From Lysinibacillus sp. JNUCC-52 (GTDB taxonomy: Bacteria > Bacillota > Bacilli > Bacillales_A > Planococcaceae), in the NCBI RefSeq assembly GCF_015999545.1, contig NZ_CP065546.1, positions 744,001-808,000 on the forward strand: 64,000 nt of DNA, read 5' to 3'. The notes below the pieces were generated by a model, which saw only the letters and a list, made by a program, of their open reading frames with translations, was not told the origin of the DNA and ran no database searches. Shown here one piece after another: positions 9,119-16,537 of this stretch. Numbering within the stretch: the first letter of the stretch is position 1; each line of letters begins with the position of its first letter. The position numbers and the translations under genes are program-made.

Positions 9119-10519
9119 TTACCGTGCATCTCCTCTAAATGGTTTTTTTATTTTTAAATCGGCTGCCAAATTGGAAATTTGCTGACTATACATATCCCCT
9201 TTTATCAGAACAATTGTATTTTCATCTACAATTTCATGTAATAGCTTATAAACGAGTGTACTATTTTTAAAAGTATAAACAGGTTTGTTAAATCCTAGCT
9301 TTACTGCATGATCAGCCATAATTCGCGCATGCTCTCCTATTGTAATAAGAACATCTACACCAATGCGATTGATTAACTCTCCTGCTTGCTCATGGATGAT
9401 ATATCCCCAAGACCCTAAATCGGTGATTGTTCCAATAACGGCAATCTTTTTCATGCCCTCACCTATCGAATTCAAGACCTTTAATGCTGCTTCTAGGGAA
9501 GTAGTTGTTAAACTCCAAGTATCATCTATCAACAATGATTTATTAATTCCTTCGAAAAGTTGTAGCTGCTTTTTCATTTTCTTAAATGTAGCCAACTGTT
9601 TGATTGCTACAGGAATAGGGACATTCAATTCGTTGATGGCAGCAATTGCGGCTAATGCATTATATACTTGATGCTCTCCAAACCCAGGGACAAACACTTC
9701 ATATTTTTTCATATTGTAGTGCATTGTAAACTGCATGCCATTTTCAACGTATCGAATATGACTTGCTTTAAAATCACATGATGGATGCTGACCAATTTTA
9801 ATAATATCTCCTTTGAACTTCGACAAATCTATTTTTTTTATATTGGCATCTTCCGCATTGAGAATTAATGAACCGTTTGGGTCCACAATCTCAGCCATTT
9901 CACCTTTGGCCTGTATATAACCTTCTAAAGTTTTACAATAATTTAAATGGTGGGCTCCGATATTCGTAATAATACCGATAGTTGGCTTGAAATATTTTCC
10001 TGCAGTCCTTACATCCCCTGGTGATCCAACAGCTGTTTCAAAAACGGCAACTTCTGTTTCATCGTCAATGCTAAGTAAATATTGCAAAGAAGCTGTTCTA
10101 GAATTACTACTTAAAGTAGTGGCAGCAACTTCTTTTTCAGCTGAAAGAATATGTTTAATCATCTCCTTCGTTGTTGTTTTTCCTGAAGTTCCAGTAATTG
10201 CAATAACAGGGATATCAAATTGACTACGATAATAATGTACAAACTTCCAGTAGGCCTCAACTGCATTCTCTACTTGAATGATGATTACGTATGGAGGAAT
10301 TTCATGCTGATTATATAGCCGATCTGTTACAAGCACTAATGGGGAAAGAGGCTCAAGATTTTTCCAGTTGATAATGCGTTTAGATGTAAAAAGTGCAGTG
10401 TACGGTTTTTTTACTTGTTTTAGTCGATATGCGCCATACTGGATCAGCACCTCATCCGACCCATGCAACAATTTACCTGCAATAATCGCTGTTAAATTCT
10501 TCACCGATAGAGGCTTCAT
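9119..10519 (-). CDS. MurF-like Mur ligase family protein (peptide ligase), copy 2
   Basis: A paralogue of the gene at 7520, 466 residues with the same order: altered N-terminal domain, P-loop GTSGKTTTKE near residue 110, NIGAHHLNYCKTLEGYIQAK with the conserved Lys, C-terminal domain from about 325 (LIDDTW). A conserved acidic patch is changed (ETAVGSPG against ELGLGNTG in copy 1), which hints at a different acceptor. ATG start behind AAGGAG. Both copies are on the same strand with a 213-base gap and separate promoter-like elements, so they are probably co-regulated rather than one transcript. Substrate unknown. Confidence 0.8.
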   Translation of the reverse strand: MKPLSVKNLTAIIAGKLLHGSDEVLIQYGAYRLKQVKKPYTALFTSKRIINWKNLEPLSPLVLVTDRLYNQHEIPPYVIIIQVENAVEAYWKFVHYYRSQFDIPVIAITGTSGKTTTKEMIKHILSAEKEVAATTLSSNSRTASLQYLLSIDDETEVAVFETAVGSPGDVRTAGKYFKPTIGIITNIGAHHLNYCKTLEGYIQAKGEMAEIVDPNGSLILNAEDANIKKIDLSKFKGDIIKIGQHPSCDFKASHIRYVENGMQFTMHYNMKKYEVFVPGFGEHQVYNALAAIAAINELNVPIPVAIKQLATFKKMKKQLQLFEGINKSLLIDDTWSLTTTSLEAALKVLNSIGEGMKKIAVIGTITDLGSWGYIIHEQAGELINRIGVDVLITIGEHARIMADHAVKLGFNKPVYTFKNSTLVYKLLHEIVDENTIVLIKGDMYSQQISNLAADLKIKKPFRGDAR

Positions 10520-10543
10520 ATCAATTCACACTCCTTTCATTTC

Positions 10544-10552
10544 TATTATATG
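10544..10552 (-). promoter_or_regulatory. Candidate sporulation sigma -10 element (CATATAATA)
   Basis: It matches CATANNNTA, about 25 bases before the ATG of the second ligase. It also contains TATAAT, so a sigma-A promoter is the alternative, but no good -35 box is seen. Confidence 0.35.
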
Positions 10553-10670
10553 AATCGCCATAAAAGTTGCTTGGATGTAAACAGGATACATAACTAGAAG
10601 AAAACTATTCCACAGCATATATATAAAATGTATATTAATAATCCAAGTGCCAATTGAAGGAGTGATTATA

Positions 10671-11876
10671 CTGAAGGCAATTATATTTATCGGTACAAAC
10701 AAATCTGGATCTAGTCGTGAAGCGATAAAAGCAGCAGAAAGGTTGGGTTACTTTACCGTACTTTTCACAAACAATCCAAAACAATTACAACAGAGAAAAG
10801 CCTACCCAGACATTCATAAAATGGTTCTCATCGATACTTCCAATATAGAAGATATGATAGAAGAAATTCACAATTTGTTTGATACCGGATTAGAGATAAA
10901 ATCCATTGTTAGTTTTGTAGACCCCTTTGTTCATATTGCCTCTATTTTATGTGATGAGTTTTGTCAAAACTATACGTCGTCAGCTGCTATTGAAATGATG
11001 GAAGATAAAGAAAAAACAAGGAATCTATTAAAAGATCAACCTTATTCCCCTAAATTTGTTCTAAAAAAACCACACGAATCATTTACAAATAATATGGTAT
11101 TCCCACTAATAGTCAAATCACCTAAATCAACAGGTTCTAAAGACGTACTGTTTGCGACAAATAAAGACCAACTCGATACACACCTTACATTTCTCCAAAA
11201 TAAAAATCCTGGGGAAACCATCATGATTGAAGAATATATTGATGGTCCTCAATATTTAGTTGAAGCCCTCGTTTATAAAAACCAAGTTTATACAATCGGC
11301 ATTATTGAACAAGAGATTACACAAGGAAAGCGATTTATTATTACAGGCTATGGTGTACTCGCAGAAGTACCACCACATATTCAAAAAGGTATTGAAGAGG
11401 TACTCCATTCGATCGTTGAAGTATTTGATATTGAAAATGGAACATTGCATTTAGAACTCCGTTTAACAGAGAATGGATGGAAGCTCATTGAAATAAATCC
11501 TAGAATTTCAGGCGGCGCTATGAATAACATGCTACATGCCGCATTCGGATTTAGTTATGTTGAAGAAACGCTTAAGTTATTTTTAGGTGAACAACCTAAT
11601 GTAAATCCACGTCATAATAAGTTCATTTTTACAAAATATGTGATTGTAGAAAGTAAAGGTGTGTTAGAAAGAGTCATTGGGAGAAATAAAGCTACGAAAT
11701 CAACAGGGGTTGTAGATGTGTATGTAAAGCCTAGAAAAGGAACAATTTTAACCCCTCCATTATCTATGGGGCATCGCTATGCCTATGTTATTGCCGAGGG
11801 TAAATCGTTAGCTCAAGCTAAAAATCATGCGATTACAGCCGCTAAAGAAATAAAATTTCTAATACGAGCCTTATAG
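10671..11876 (+). CDS. ATP-grasp ligase (BacD/YwfE-like family)
   Basis: A 401-residue ATP-grasp enzyme of the L-amino-acid ligase / carbamoyl-phosphate-synthase-like class. An N-terminal nucleotide-fold domain (about 1-100, KAIIFIGTNKSG) precedes the ATP-grasp core (about 110-305) with the Lys of FPLIVKSPKSTGS, the acidic EEYIDGPQYLVEA strand, and the metal-binding LIEINPRISGG. The likely start is CTG at 10671, eight bases after AAGGAG; in-frame GTG at 10647 lacks a ribosome site and GTG at 10662 lies inside it. It diverges from the second Mur ligase. I infer it joins two amino acids or peptides; substrates unknown. Confidence 0.82.
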   Translation: MKAIIFIGTNKSGSSREAIKAAERLGYFTVLFTNNPKQLQQRKAYPDIHKMVLIDTSNIEDMIEEIHNLFDTGLEIKSIVSFVDPFVHIASILCDEFCQNYTSSAAIEMMEDKEKTRNLLKDQPYSPKFVLKKPHESFTNNMVFPLIVKSPKSTGSKDVLFATNKDQLDTHLTFLQNKNPGETIMIEEYIDGPQYLVEALVYKNQVYTIGIIEQEITQGKRFIITGYGVLAEVPPHIQKGIEEVLHSIVEVFDIENGTLHLELRLTENGWKLIEINPRISGGAMNNMLHAAFGFSYVEETLKLFLGEQPNVNPRHNKFIFTKYVIVESKGVLERVIGRNKATKSTGVVDVYVKPRKGTILTPPLSMGHRYAYVIAEGKSLAQAKNHAITAAKEIKFLIRAL

Positions 11877-11892
11877 CGTTCCATATAAACAG

Positions 11893-11932
11893 TTTTTGCG
11901 AATGTAGCTACATGCTGCTACATTCGCAAAAA
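11893..11932. terminator. Hairpin after the ATP-grasp gene
   Basis: A 16-bp perfect stem with GC-rich core and A/T edges lies just past the stop codon. No clean T run follows outside the stem, so it may stabilise the transcript end rather than terminate. Confidence 0.5.
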
Positions 11933-11997
11933 TAAAGAAATAATTACGCAACTAAGTATTGTACATATTATTTTTATTTCCGCATTAACACAAACAC

Positions 11998-12035
11998 CCC
12001 GAGTAGTTGACCTATTAAATTGGCAACTGCTCGGG
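11998..12035. terminator. Terminator between convergent genes
   Basis: A GC-rich stem (CCCGAG with CTCGGG at its base) is followed on the plus strand by a T-rich stretch. It lies between the ATP-grasp gene and the YheCD-Mur fusion gene. Confidence 0.75.
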
Positions 12036-12044
12036 TTATTTTAT

Positions 12045-14297
12045 TTATTCCTTAAATGTATCATCTAAAAATTTAACCGTTTCAAACATATTAGTTTTAC
12101 TTGCGCCCTTCACGAGAATCGTGTCATCAGGTTTAACAAGTTTCTCTAGCAAGGCATGTAATTGATCTTTGTTCGTATAATGATAGATATTCTCTTGTTT
12201 CATCCCTTTAGCCTTTGCTGCTGCACCAATTTCCTCTGTCCTGAACCCATAAGTAATTAAAAGGTCAATACTTTGGTCAGCAATATGTTCACCCAATTTA
12301 CGATATTCTTCTTCTCTTAAATCTCCTAATTCCCGCATCTGACCAATTATTGCAATCCGCCTCTTCTTTCCGACATTTGTCAGTACTTCAAGAGCAGCTC
12401 TTACACCTTGAGGATGCGAATGCACAGTATCATCTATTACTGTAATATTTTCGCGACAATTATACACTGTCAATCTGCGTGGTGGTTTTTTGAAATGCAA
12501 GCCTGCTTTTATGTCCTGCGGTGTAAAACCTAAATAATCAGCCACAGCAATTGCATTTAGCGCATTATATACATGATGTTCGCCTAAAATTGGAATAAAT
12601 AATTGGATTTCCTGCCCTTGGAGTTTCATTTTAAAGGACATACCATTTTCTTTATATTGAATATCATAAGCTCGATAGTCTGCGTCCGTCTTTACACCAG
12701 TTGTCAGTATTTTTCCCTTAAATTGATCAGTTAATAGATATTTCGAGTTTTCATCGTCTTTATTCAAGATAAGTAACCCTTGTTGGTCCATACCTTGTAT
12801 CAATTCAGATTTAGCTTTGGCAACTAGTCTAACATCACCATCAAAGTTACCAACATGTGCAAGGCCGATATTTGTTACGATACTAATATTCGGTTGAATA
12901 ATGCTACAGTGATTCGTAATAATCCCTGGATAAGCCATTCCATATTCTAGAACGACGGCTTGATGAGAATCATTAATTTCTTCAGCATGTTTTTTAGTAT
13001 GTTCTGTCGTATTCCAATAATCTTTCGATTCAAAAACATTCCATTTTTTCGATAATATTGATCCTAAAAATGCCTTAGATGTTGTCTTCCCTGCACTCCC
13101 AGTAATTGCAATAATTGGTTTTTCAGTTTTTGCTGCACCATAAGTCGGCTTTTGCTCTACAGGCTTAGGTATTGGCTCTACAATCGTAGGCTTTGGCTCT
13201 ACTTGTTTAGGTTTAGAATCTACGAGATTTGGTTTTTGTTTAACCCTTGCTTTTTTTACATGCGGTTTGTTTTCTGCTAAGTATTTTGCGTAGCGAATTG
13301 AATGAATCACGACATCTAATTCTAAATAAAATGCTGGTGGACAGCCTGGACGCCAGTTTACTTCATAGACCCATATTCTTTGTTGTGCATCTAGTCCAAC
13401 ATCAATGCCAATTTCGTCTATGACTTCGCCAAACTTCGTCATTTGAATATCATCTAGATGGCGTGCCAATGATAATGAAAAATGCTCTAACATACGTCGA
13501 ATATTATAAGCTTCTTCCTGGAACTCCTGCTCCAAAAACGGATCTAAATAATTTGTATATCCCCCATTGTTTATATTCGGAATTATCGAGCCATGTGGCG
13601 CTATACGTGGATAAACAGTCGTCACAACCCATTTTCCCTCACCATTTTTTTGCACATGGAGACGAAAATCATACACTTGACCCGATTTCATTTTTGATTG
13701 AATATATGGTTGCATAATGAACGTTCCCGTAGCAAGAAGCTCATTTACTAATGCGTTCAACTGAGGTTTTGAATACATACGGTTATCACTATTTTGTCTT
13801 ACTTCGAATGTATCCCCTATTTTTATAATGAAATAAATTCCTTTACCTTTCCGACCATCAATCGGTTTAAATACTATTTTTTTATGATGGGCGATATAAC
13901 TATGAAATACATCAATGTTCTTTACTATTTCTGTAGGAATAATATATTTCTCAAATTCTTTCGCTTCTTTTAATCGCTCCATGACATTCCATTTATTCCC
14001 TATAGAATGTGTAGTAAATGGTATTTCCTTTTTCAATTTATTTATAATATCTTTTGACACCGATAATTTTTCTGGACTTCCAGCATTATAAATGACATCT
14101 GGAAAGGGCATCACTCTTTCTTGCCATTGCCCATCTTCTAATACCTTCCCATTGATAGTACGGTTGTCAAAGTTTACCTTTCTAGGTGTAAAGTAAAAAA
14201 AATCTACCCCTTCTGCTTTTGCAACTGCAGCATATGCATATGACTTAAGAACAGTTTTAGGATCTAGACGATGATGCAACATTCCTATAATTGTCAT
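12045..14297 (-). CDS. YheC/YheD-type ATP-grasp fused to a Mur ligase
   Basis: A two-enzyme fusion of 750 residues. Residues 1-355 are a YheC/YheD-like ATP-grasp domain (KPIDGRKGKGIYFI, then DVGLDAQQRIWVYEVNWRPG with the metal-binding end). Residues 360-400 are a Pro/Lys-rich linker built on PKP and VEPKP units. Residues 400-750 are a Mur ligase core with P-loop GSAGKTTSK, TNIGLAHVGNFDG and AKAKSELIQG. The ATP-grasp-then-Mur order recalls cyanophycin synthetase, though the ATP-grasp subfamily differs. YheC and YheD are spore-coat-associated in Bacillus. ATG start behind AAGGA. It may share a transcript with the coat-like gene upstream. Confidence 0.85.
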   Translation of the reverse strand: MTIIGMLHHRLDPKTVLKSYAYAAVAKAEGVDFFYFTPRKVNFDNRTINGKVLEDGQWQERVMPFPDVIYNAGSPEKLSVSKDIINKLKKEIPFTTHSIGNKWNVMERLKEAKEFEKYIIPTEIVKNIDVFHSYIAHHKKIVFKPIDGRKGKGIYFIIKIGDTFEVRQNSDNRMYSKPQLNALVNELLATGTFIMQPYIQSKMKSGQVYDFRLHVQKNGEGKWVVTTVYPRIAPHGSIIPNINNGGYTNYLDPFLEQEFQEEAYNIRRMLEHFSLSLARHLDDIQMTKFGEVIDEIGIDVGLDAQQRIWVYEVNWRPGCPPAFYLELDVVIHSIRYAKYLAENKPHVKKARVKQKPNLVDSKPKQVEPKPTIVEPIPKPVEQKPTYGAAKTEKPIIAITGSAGKTTSKAFLGSILSKKWNVFESKDYWNTTEHTKKHAEEINDSHQAVVLEYGMAYPGIITNHCSIIQPNISIVTNIGLAHVGNFDGDVRLVAKAKSELIQGMDQQGLLILNKDDENSKYLLTDQFKGKILTTGVKTDADYRAYDIQYKENGMSFKMKLQGQEIQLFIPILGEHHVYNALNAIAVADYLGFTPQDIKAGLHFKKPPRRLTVYNCRENITVIDDTVHSHPQGVRAALEVLTNVGKKRRIAIIGQMRELGDLREEEYRKLGEHIADQSIDLLITYGFRTEEIGAAAKAKGMKQENIYHYTNKDQLHALLEKLVKPDDTILVKGASKTNMFETVKFLDDTFKE

Positions 14298-14411
14298 GCA
14301 TTAATCTTCCTTTCTATAGATTCTTTCTATTAAATTCAGATTACGCAGCTTGCATATGGACAGATGCTCTAGTTTTTCAATTATTTTAGTAGTTTTACTA
14401 TAGGACATTTC

Positions 14412-14843
14412 TTACCACTTAGGCTCAATGATGAATTTCTTTTTTAATAAATCAGGATTTAATAACTGAATTGCTGAAATACTGCCTAGCTCAATGGACT
14501 TTTCTGTAGTTGTTCTTTCGAGTCGTACAACATCGGCAATTGAGTTCGTTTCATTGCCTTCATAATCATAAGCTCGTAACAGTGAAATCGTTCCTCGGCA
14601 ACGCTCCTTATCCACTTCTTCAATACGGAAATATTCTGTTTCAAATTGTTTAACAGTATCTATTAATCGTAAATGTGCTCCATTGTGCGTTATTAAAAAA
14701 AAGGGAATGGTATCACTACCAACGATTTTTACAAGAAGCTGACCATAATATTTCGAATGAAAATTTGTGATTATATCCTGAAGTGCTTTTATATCGTATA
14801 GCGCTTCACTTACAAAGTGGGTTCTTCCTTTTCCAACACTCAT
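14412..14843 (-). CDS. CotY/CotZ-family spore coat/crust protein, cysteine-poor
   Basis: A 143-residue homologue of the B. subtilis crust proteins CotY and CotZ. The alignable blocks, from memory, are MSVGK (MSCGK in CotY), GSDTIPFFLITHNG (GKDTIPFLVFD), FETEYFRIEEV followed by a TISLLRA block, and IELGSISAIQLLNPDLL (VDLGCFCAIQCLSPELV). The match at the very start favours ATG 14843 over the TTG at 14876. CotY and CotZ are rich in cysteine that cross-links the crust; here only one Cys remains. It lies just upstream of the YheCD-Mur fusion on the same strand, tying that cluster to spores. Confidence 0.7.
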   Translation of the reverse strand: MSVGKGRTHFVSEALYDIKALQDIITNFHSKYYGQLLVKIVGSDTIPFFLITHNGAHLRLIDTVKQFETEYFRIEEVDKERCRGTISLLRAYDYEGNETNSIADVVRLERTTTEKSIELGSISAIQLLNPDLLKKKFIIEPKW

Positions 14844-14924
14844 TGTCCCCAGCCCCATCCTGTTCCATTTTCGCAATGTATTATTACACGAACGATAGCA
14901 AAATATTTATTTGTCCTTTCTCGT

Positions 14925-14933
14925 TATAATATG
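14925..14933 (-). promoter_or_regulatory. Candidate sporulation sigma -10 element (CATATTATA)
   Basis: It matches CATANNNTA, about 80 bases before the coat-protein start. The -35 region is not convincing. It fits a mother-cell promoter for a coat gene. Confidence 0.35.
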
Positions 14934-14995
14934 TACGTTATCGAAATATGACGACATAATTTAGAAGATAGCATTAAAAAATAACGGCGTTTTAC

Positions 14996-15029
14996 ATAAA
15001 AAAAAGAATGCTAGGAGTTTACCTAGCAT
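14996..15029 (-). terminator. Terminator of the SMR operon
   Basis: Perfect 8-bp arms (15008-15015, 15022-15029) are followed on the minus strand by eight or more T. It lies beyond the repeat array downstream of the second SMR gene. Confidence 0.8.
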
Positions 15030-15061
15030 CCTTCACAATATCGAAAGTAATTTCCATGCAC

Positions 15062-15205
15062 TTTTCCCGCGAAAGTACCCTAATTCCGCGATTCAGGTGC
15101 TTTTTTCCGCGATGTTAAGCTTTTATTCCGCGATTTTAAGCGATTATTCCGCGGTTCGAAGCGGTTTTTCCGCGAAGGTACTTTAATTTCGCGATTCAGG
15201 TACAA
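15062..15205. repeat. Seven-unit array, about 21-bp period (CCGCGA core)
   Basis: The core CCGCGA, or a one-base variant, begins at 15067, 15086, 15107, 15128, 15149, 15170 and 15189, so the spacing is 19 or 21 bases. The bases between cores are T-rich and partly conserved (TTAAGC, TTATT). The last unit overlaps the 3' end of the SMR gene and encodes its final residues. A related array lies at 59610-59697. Confidence 0.8.
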
Positions 15206-15527
15206 CTTGTTGATTTCCTTGATTAAGTAAGATTACACCACCGATAATTAATGAAATGCCAATTGCTGTATAAAGATTAAAAATATCGCCCCAAATAACA
15301 ATGCCTATAACGACTGTTAAAGCTGTACCAACACCAGACCAAATTGCATAGGCTAAACTTAATGGTAAAGTTTTTAAGCATAAGGACAAGCAATAAAAAG
15401 AAATGCCATAACCAAATGCAACGGCGATGGACGGCCCAACTACGGTAAAGCCTTCAGATAGCTTAAGCATTGTAGTCGCAAATACTTCACAGACAATAGA
15501 TATAGCTAAAAATATATACCCTTTCAT
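15183..15527 (-). CDS. SMR-family multidrug efflux subunit (second of pair)
   Basis: Four-helix inner-membrane small multidrug resistance protein of 114 residues. The membrane-embedded Glu is in VCEVFATTMLKLS near residue 14, and the dimer-interface motif AYAIWSGVGTALTVVIG lies near 58-75. It forms a pair with the gene 12 bases upstream, as in the heteromeric EbrAB and YkkCD pumps that exchange cationic drugs or guanidinium for protons. The C-terminal tail VVPESRN is encoded inside the adjacent repeat array and is probably not functional. Controlled by the TetR gene at the head of the operon. Confidence 0.92.
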   Translation of the reverse strand: MKGYIFLAISIVCEVFATTMLKLSEGFTVVGPSIAVAFGYGISFYCLSLCLKTLPLSLAYAIWSGVGTALTVVIGIVIWGDIFNLYTAIGISLIIGGVILLNQGNQQVVPESRN

Positions 15528-15539
15528 TCTAAAATCCCC

Positions 15540-15866
15540 CTAATGGCTACCGCCAGCGATGTTTAAAATTACCACCCCGATAATAATTAAAAATATACCC
15601 GCAAGCTTTTTAACATTAAAATATTCTTTATACAGTACAACGCCTACAACAGCTGTTAACGCTGTGCCTAACCCTGCCCATATTGCATAAGCTGTGCCGA
15701 TTGCTAAAGATTGCAAAGTTAATGATAGAAAATAAAAAGCTGCGCCATAGCCAATGACCACACCGAGTGAAGGTAACAGCCGCTTAAATCCCGCAGTGAG
15801 TTTCAACATAGAGCTAGCAAAAACTTCAGAAACAATAGCTATGAATAAATATCCTAATGCACTCAT
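15540..15866 (-). CDS. SMR-family multidrug efflux subunit (first of pair)
   Basis: 108-residue four-helix SMR protein with the essential Glu in VSEVFASSMLKLT near residue 14 and the conserved block AYAIWAGLGTALTAVVG. Its ATG overlaps the TetR stop codon by four bases, so translation is coupled. It likely assembles with the next gene product as an antiparallel heterodimer. The substrate is a lipophilic or guanidinium cation by family knowledge; the sequence does not settle which. Confidence 0.92.
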   Translation of the reverse strand: MSALGYLFIAIVSEVFASSMLKLTAGFKRLLPSLGVVIGYGAAFYFLSLTLQSLAIGTAYAIWAGLGTALTAVVGVVLYKEYFNVKKLAGIFLIIIGVVILNIAGGSH

Positions 15867-16405
15867 GTTTCATCATCCTTTCTTGTCATTTGCAATAATT
15901 GTTCAAAAACACTGTCTGTTACTTCTTGTGAAACTGGTGCAATATTTAATAACTTTGAATAATACAAACCATCAATTGTTAAGCGAATCATATGAACGAT
16001 CGATGAATCAAGACCATCGTTCAACAGACTTTCGAGCAATTGCTCATAGGCAATAGAAATCGAGTTATCATCATCGTGGATAATTTGAATGGCGATATTT
16101 ATCCAAGCTCCTTTATCATAATCTTGTTGTGACGCTAAGATGAATCCCCTTGTACGTTTACCAGTACCATACTCCAGCTCAGTTAGTGCTTCAAAAGAAT
16201 CTACAAATTCAGTCATTATGGTTTGTGCAATAGCCGAATAGAGCTCATCCTTTGTTTTAAAATGATACAGGAGTCCTCCCTTACTGATGCTTGCTTTTTG
16301 GGCAATTTTGTCCAAAGTTAAAGTATGTATATCATGTTCCTTTAAAAATTGGAGCGACGCTTGGATAATGTGAGAGCGTTTTAAATGTGCCTTGGATGTC
16401 ATCAT
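15863..16405 (-). CDS. TetR-family repressor of the SMR pair
   Basis: 180-residue regulator. The N-terminal helix-turn-helix (about 10-55) contains LTLDKIAQKASISKGGLLYH, followed by the usual FKTKDEL. The C-terminal ligand-binding half is divergent, as normal. ATG start behind a GGAGG-type site. A 14-bp dyad lies between its promoter and ribosome site, so autorepression and repression of the two downstream efflux genes is likely, relieved by a pump substrate. Confidence 0.92.
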   Translation of the reverse strand: MMTSKAHLKRSHIIQASLQFLKEHDIHTLTLDKIAQKASISKGGLLYHFKTKDELYSAIAQTIMTEFVDSFEALTELEYGTGKRTRGFILASQQDYDKGAWINIAIQIIHDDDNSISIAYEQLLESLLNDGLDSSIVHMIRLTIDGLYYSKLLNIAPVSQEVTDSVFEQLLQMTRKDDET

Positions 16406-16433
16406 ATCCCTCCTTATAAGCTATCAGAAAAAA

Positions 16434-16447
16434 ACCGTCTGGACGGT
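16434..16447 (-). promoter_or_regulatory. TetR operator dyad ACCGTC-TG-GACGGT
   Basis: A perfect 6-bp inverted repeat with a two-base centre lies six bases downstream of the -10 box and just before the tetR ribosome site. Its position would block transcription start. Confidence 0.75.
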
Positions 16448-16453
16448 CTTTTT

Positions 16454-16483
16454 ATTGTATAAAAATAAAGGAAGTATCGTCAA
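16454..16483 (-). promoter_or_regulatory. Sigma-A promoter of the tetR-SMR operon
   Basis: On the minus strand, TTGACG (16483-16478), an 18-base spacer, then TACAAT (16459-16454), immediately followed by the operator. Confidence 0.75.
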
Positions 16484-16491
16484 CAAACAAA

Positions 16492-16517
16492 CCCCAAATA
16501 GTATGCACTATTTGGGG
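16492..16517 (-). terminator. Terminator-like hairpin between tetR promoter and ABC operon
   Basis: Perfect 10-bp arms CCCCAAATAG and CTATTTGGGG lie just past the stop of the permease-binding fusion gene. On its coding strand a loose T-rich tract follows. Confidence 0.75.
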
Positions 16518-16537
16518 CTTTGTCAATTTATTCAGAT

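Noticed and set aside
15062..15205. CRISPR array
   Set aside because: Units are only 19-21 bases with no conserved repeat plus unique spacer alternation, and no cas genes are in the window.
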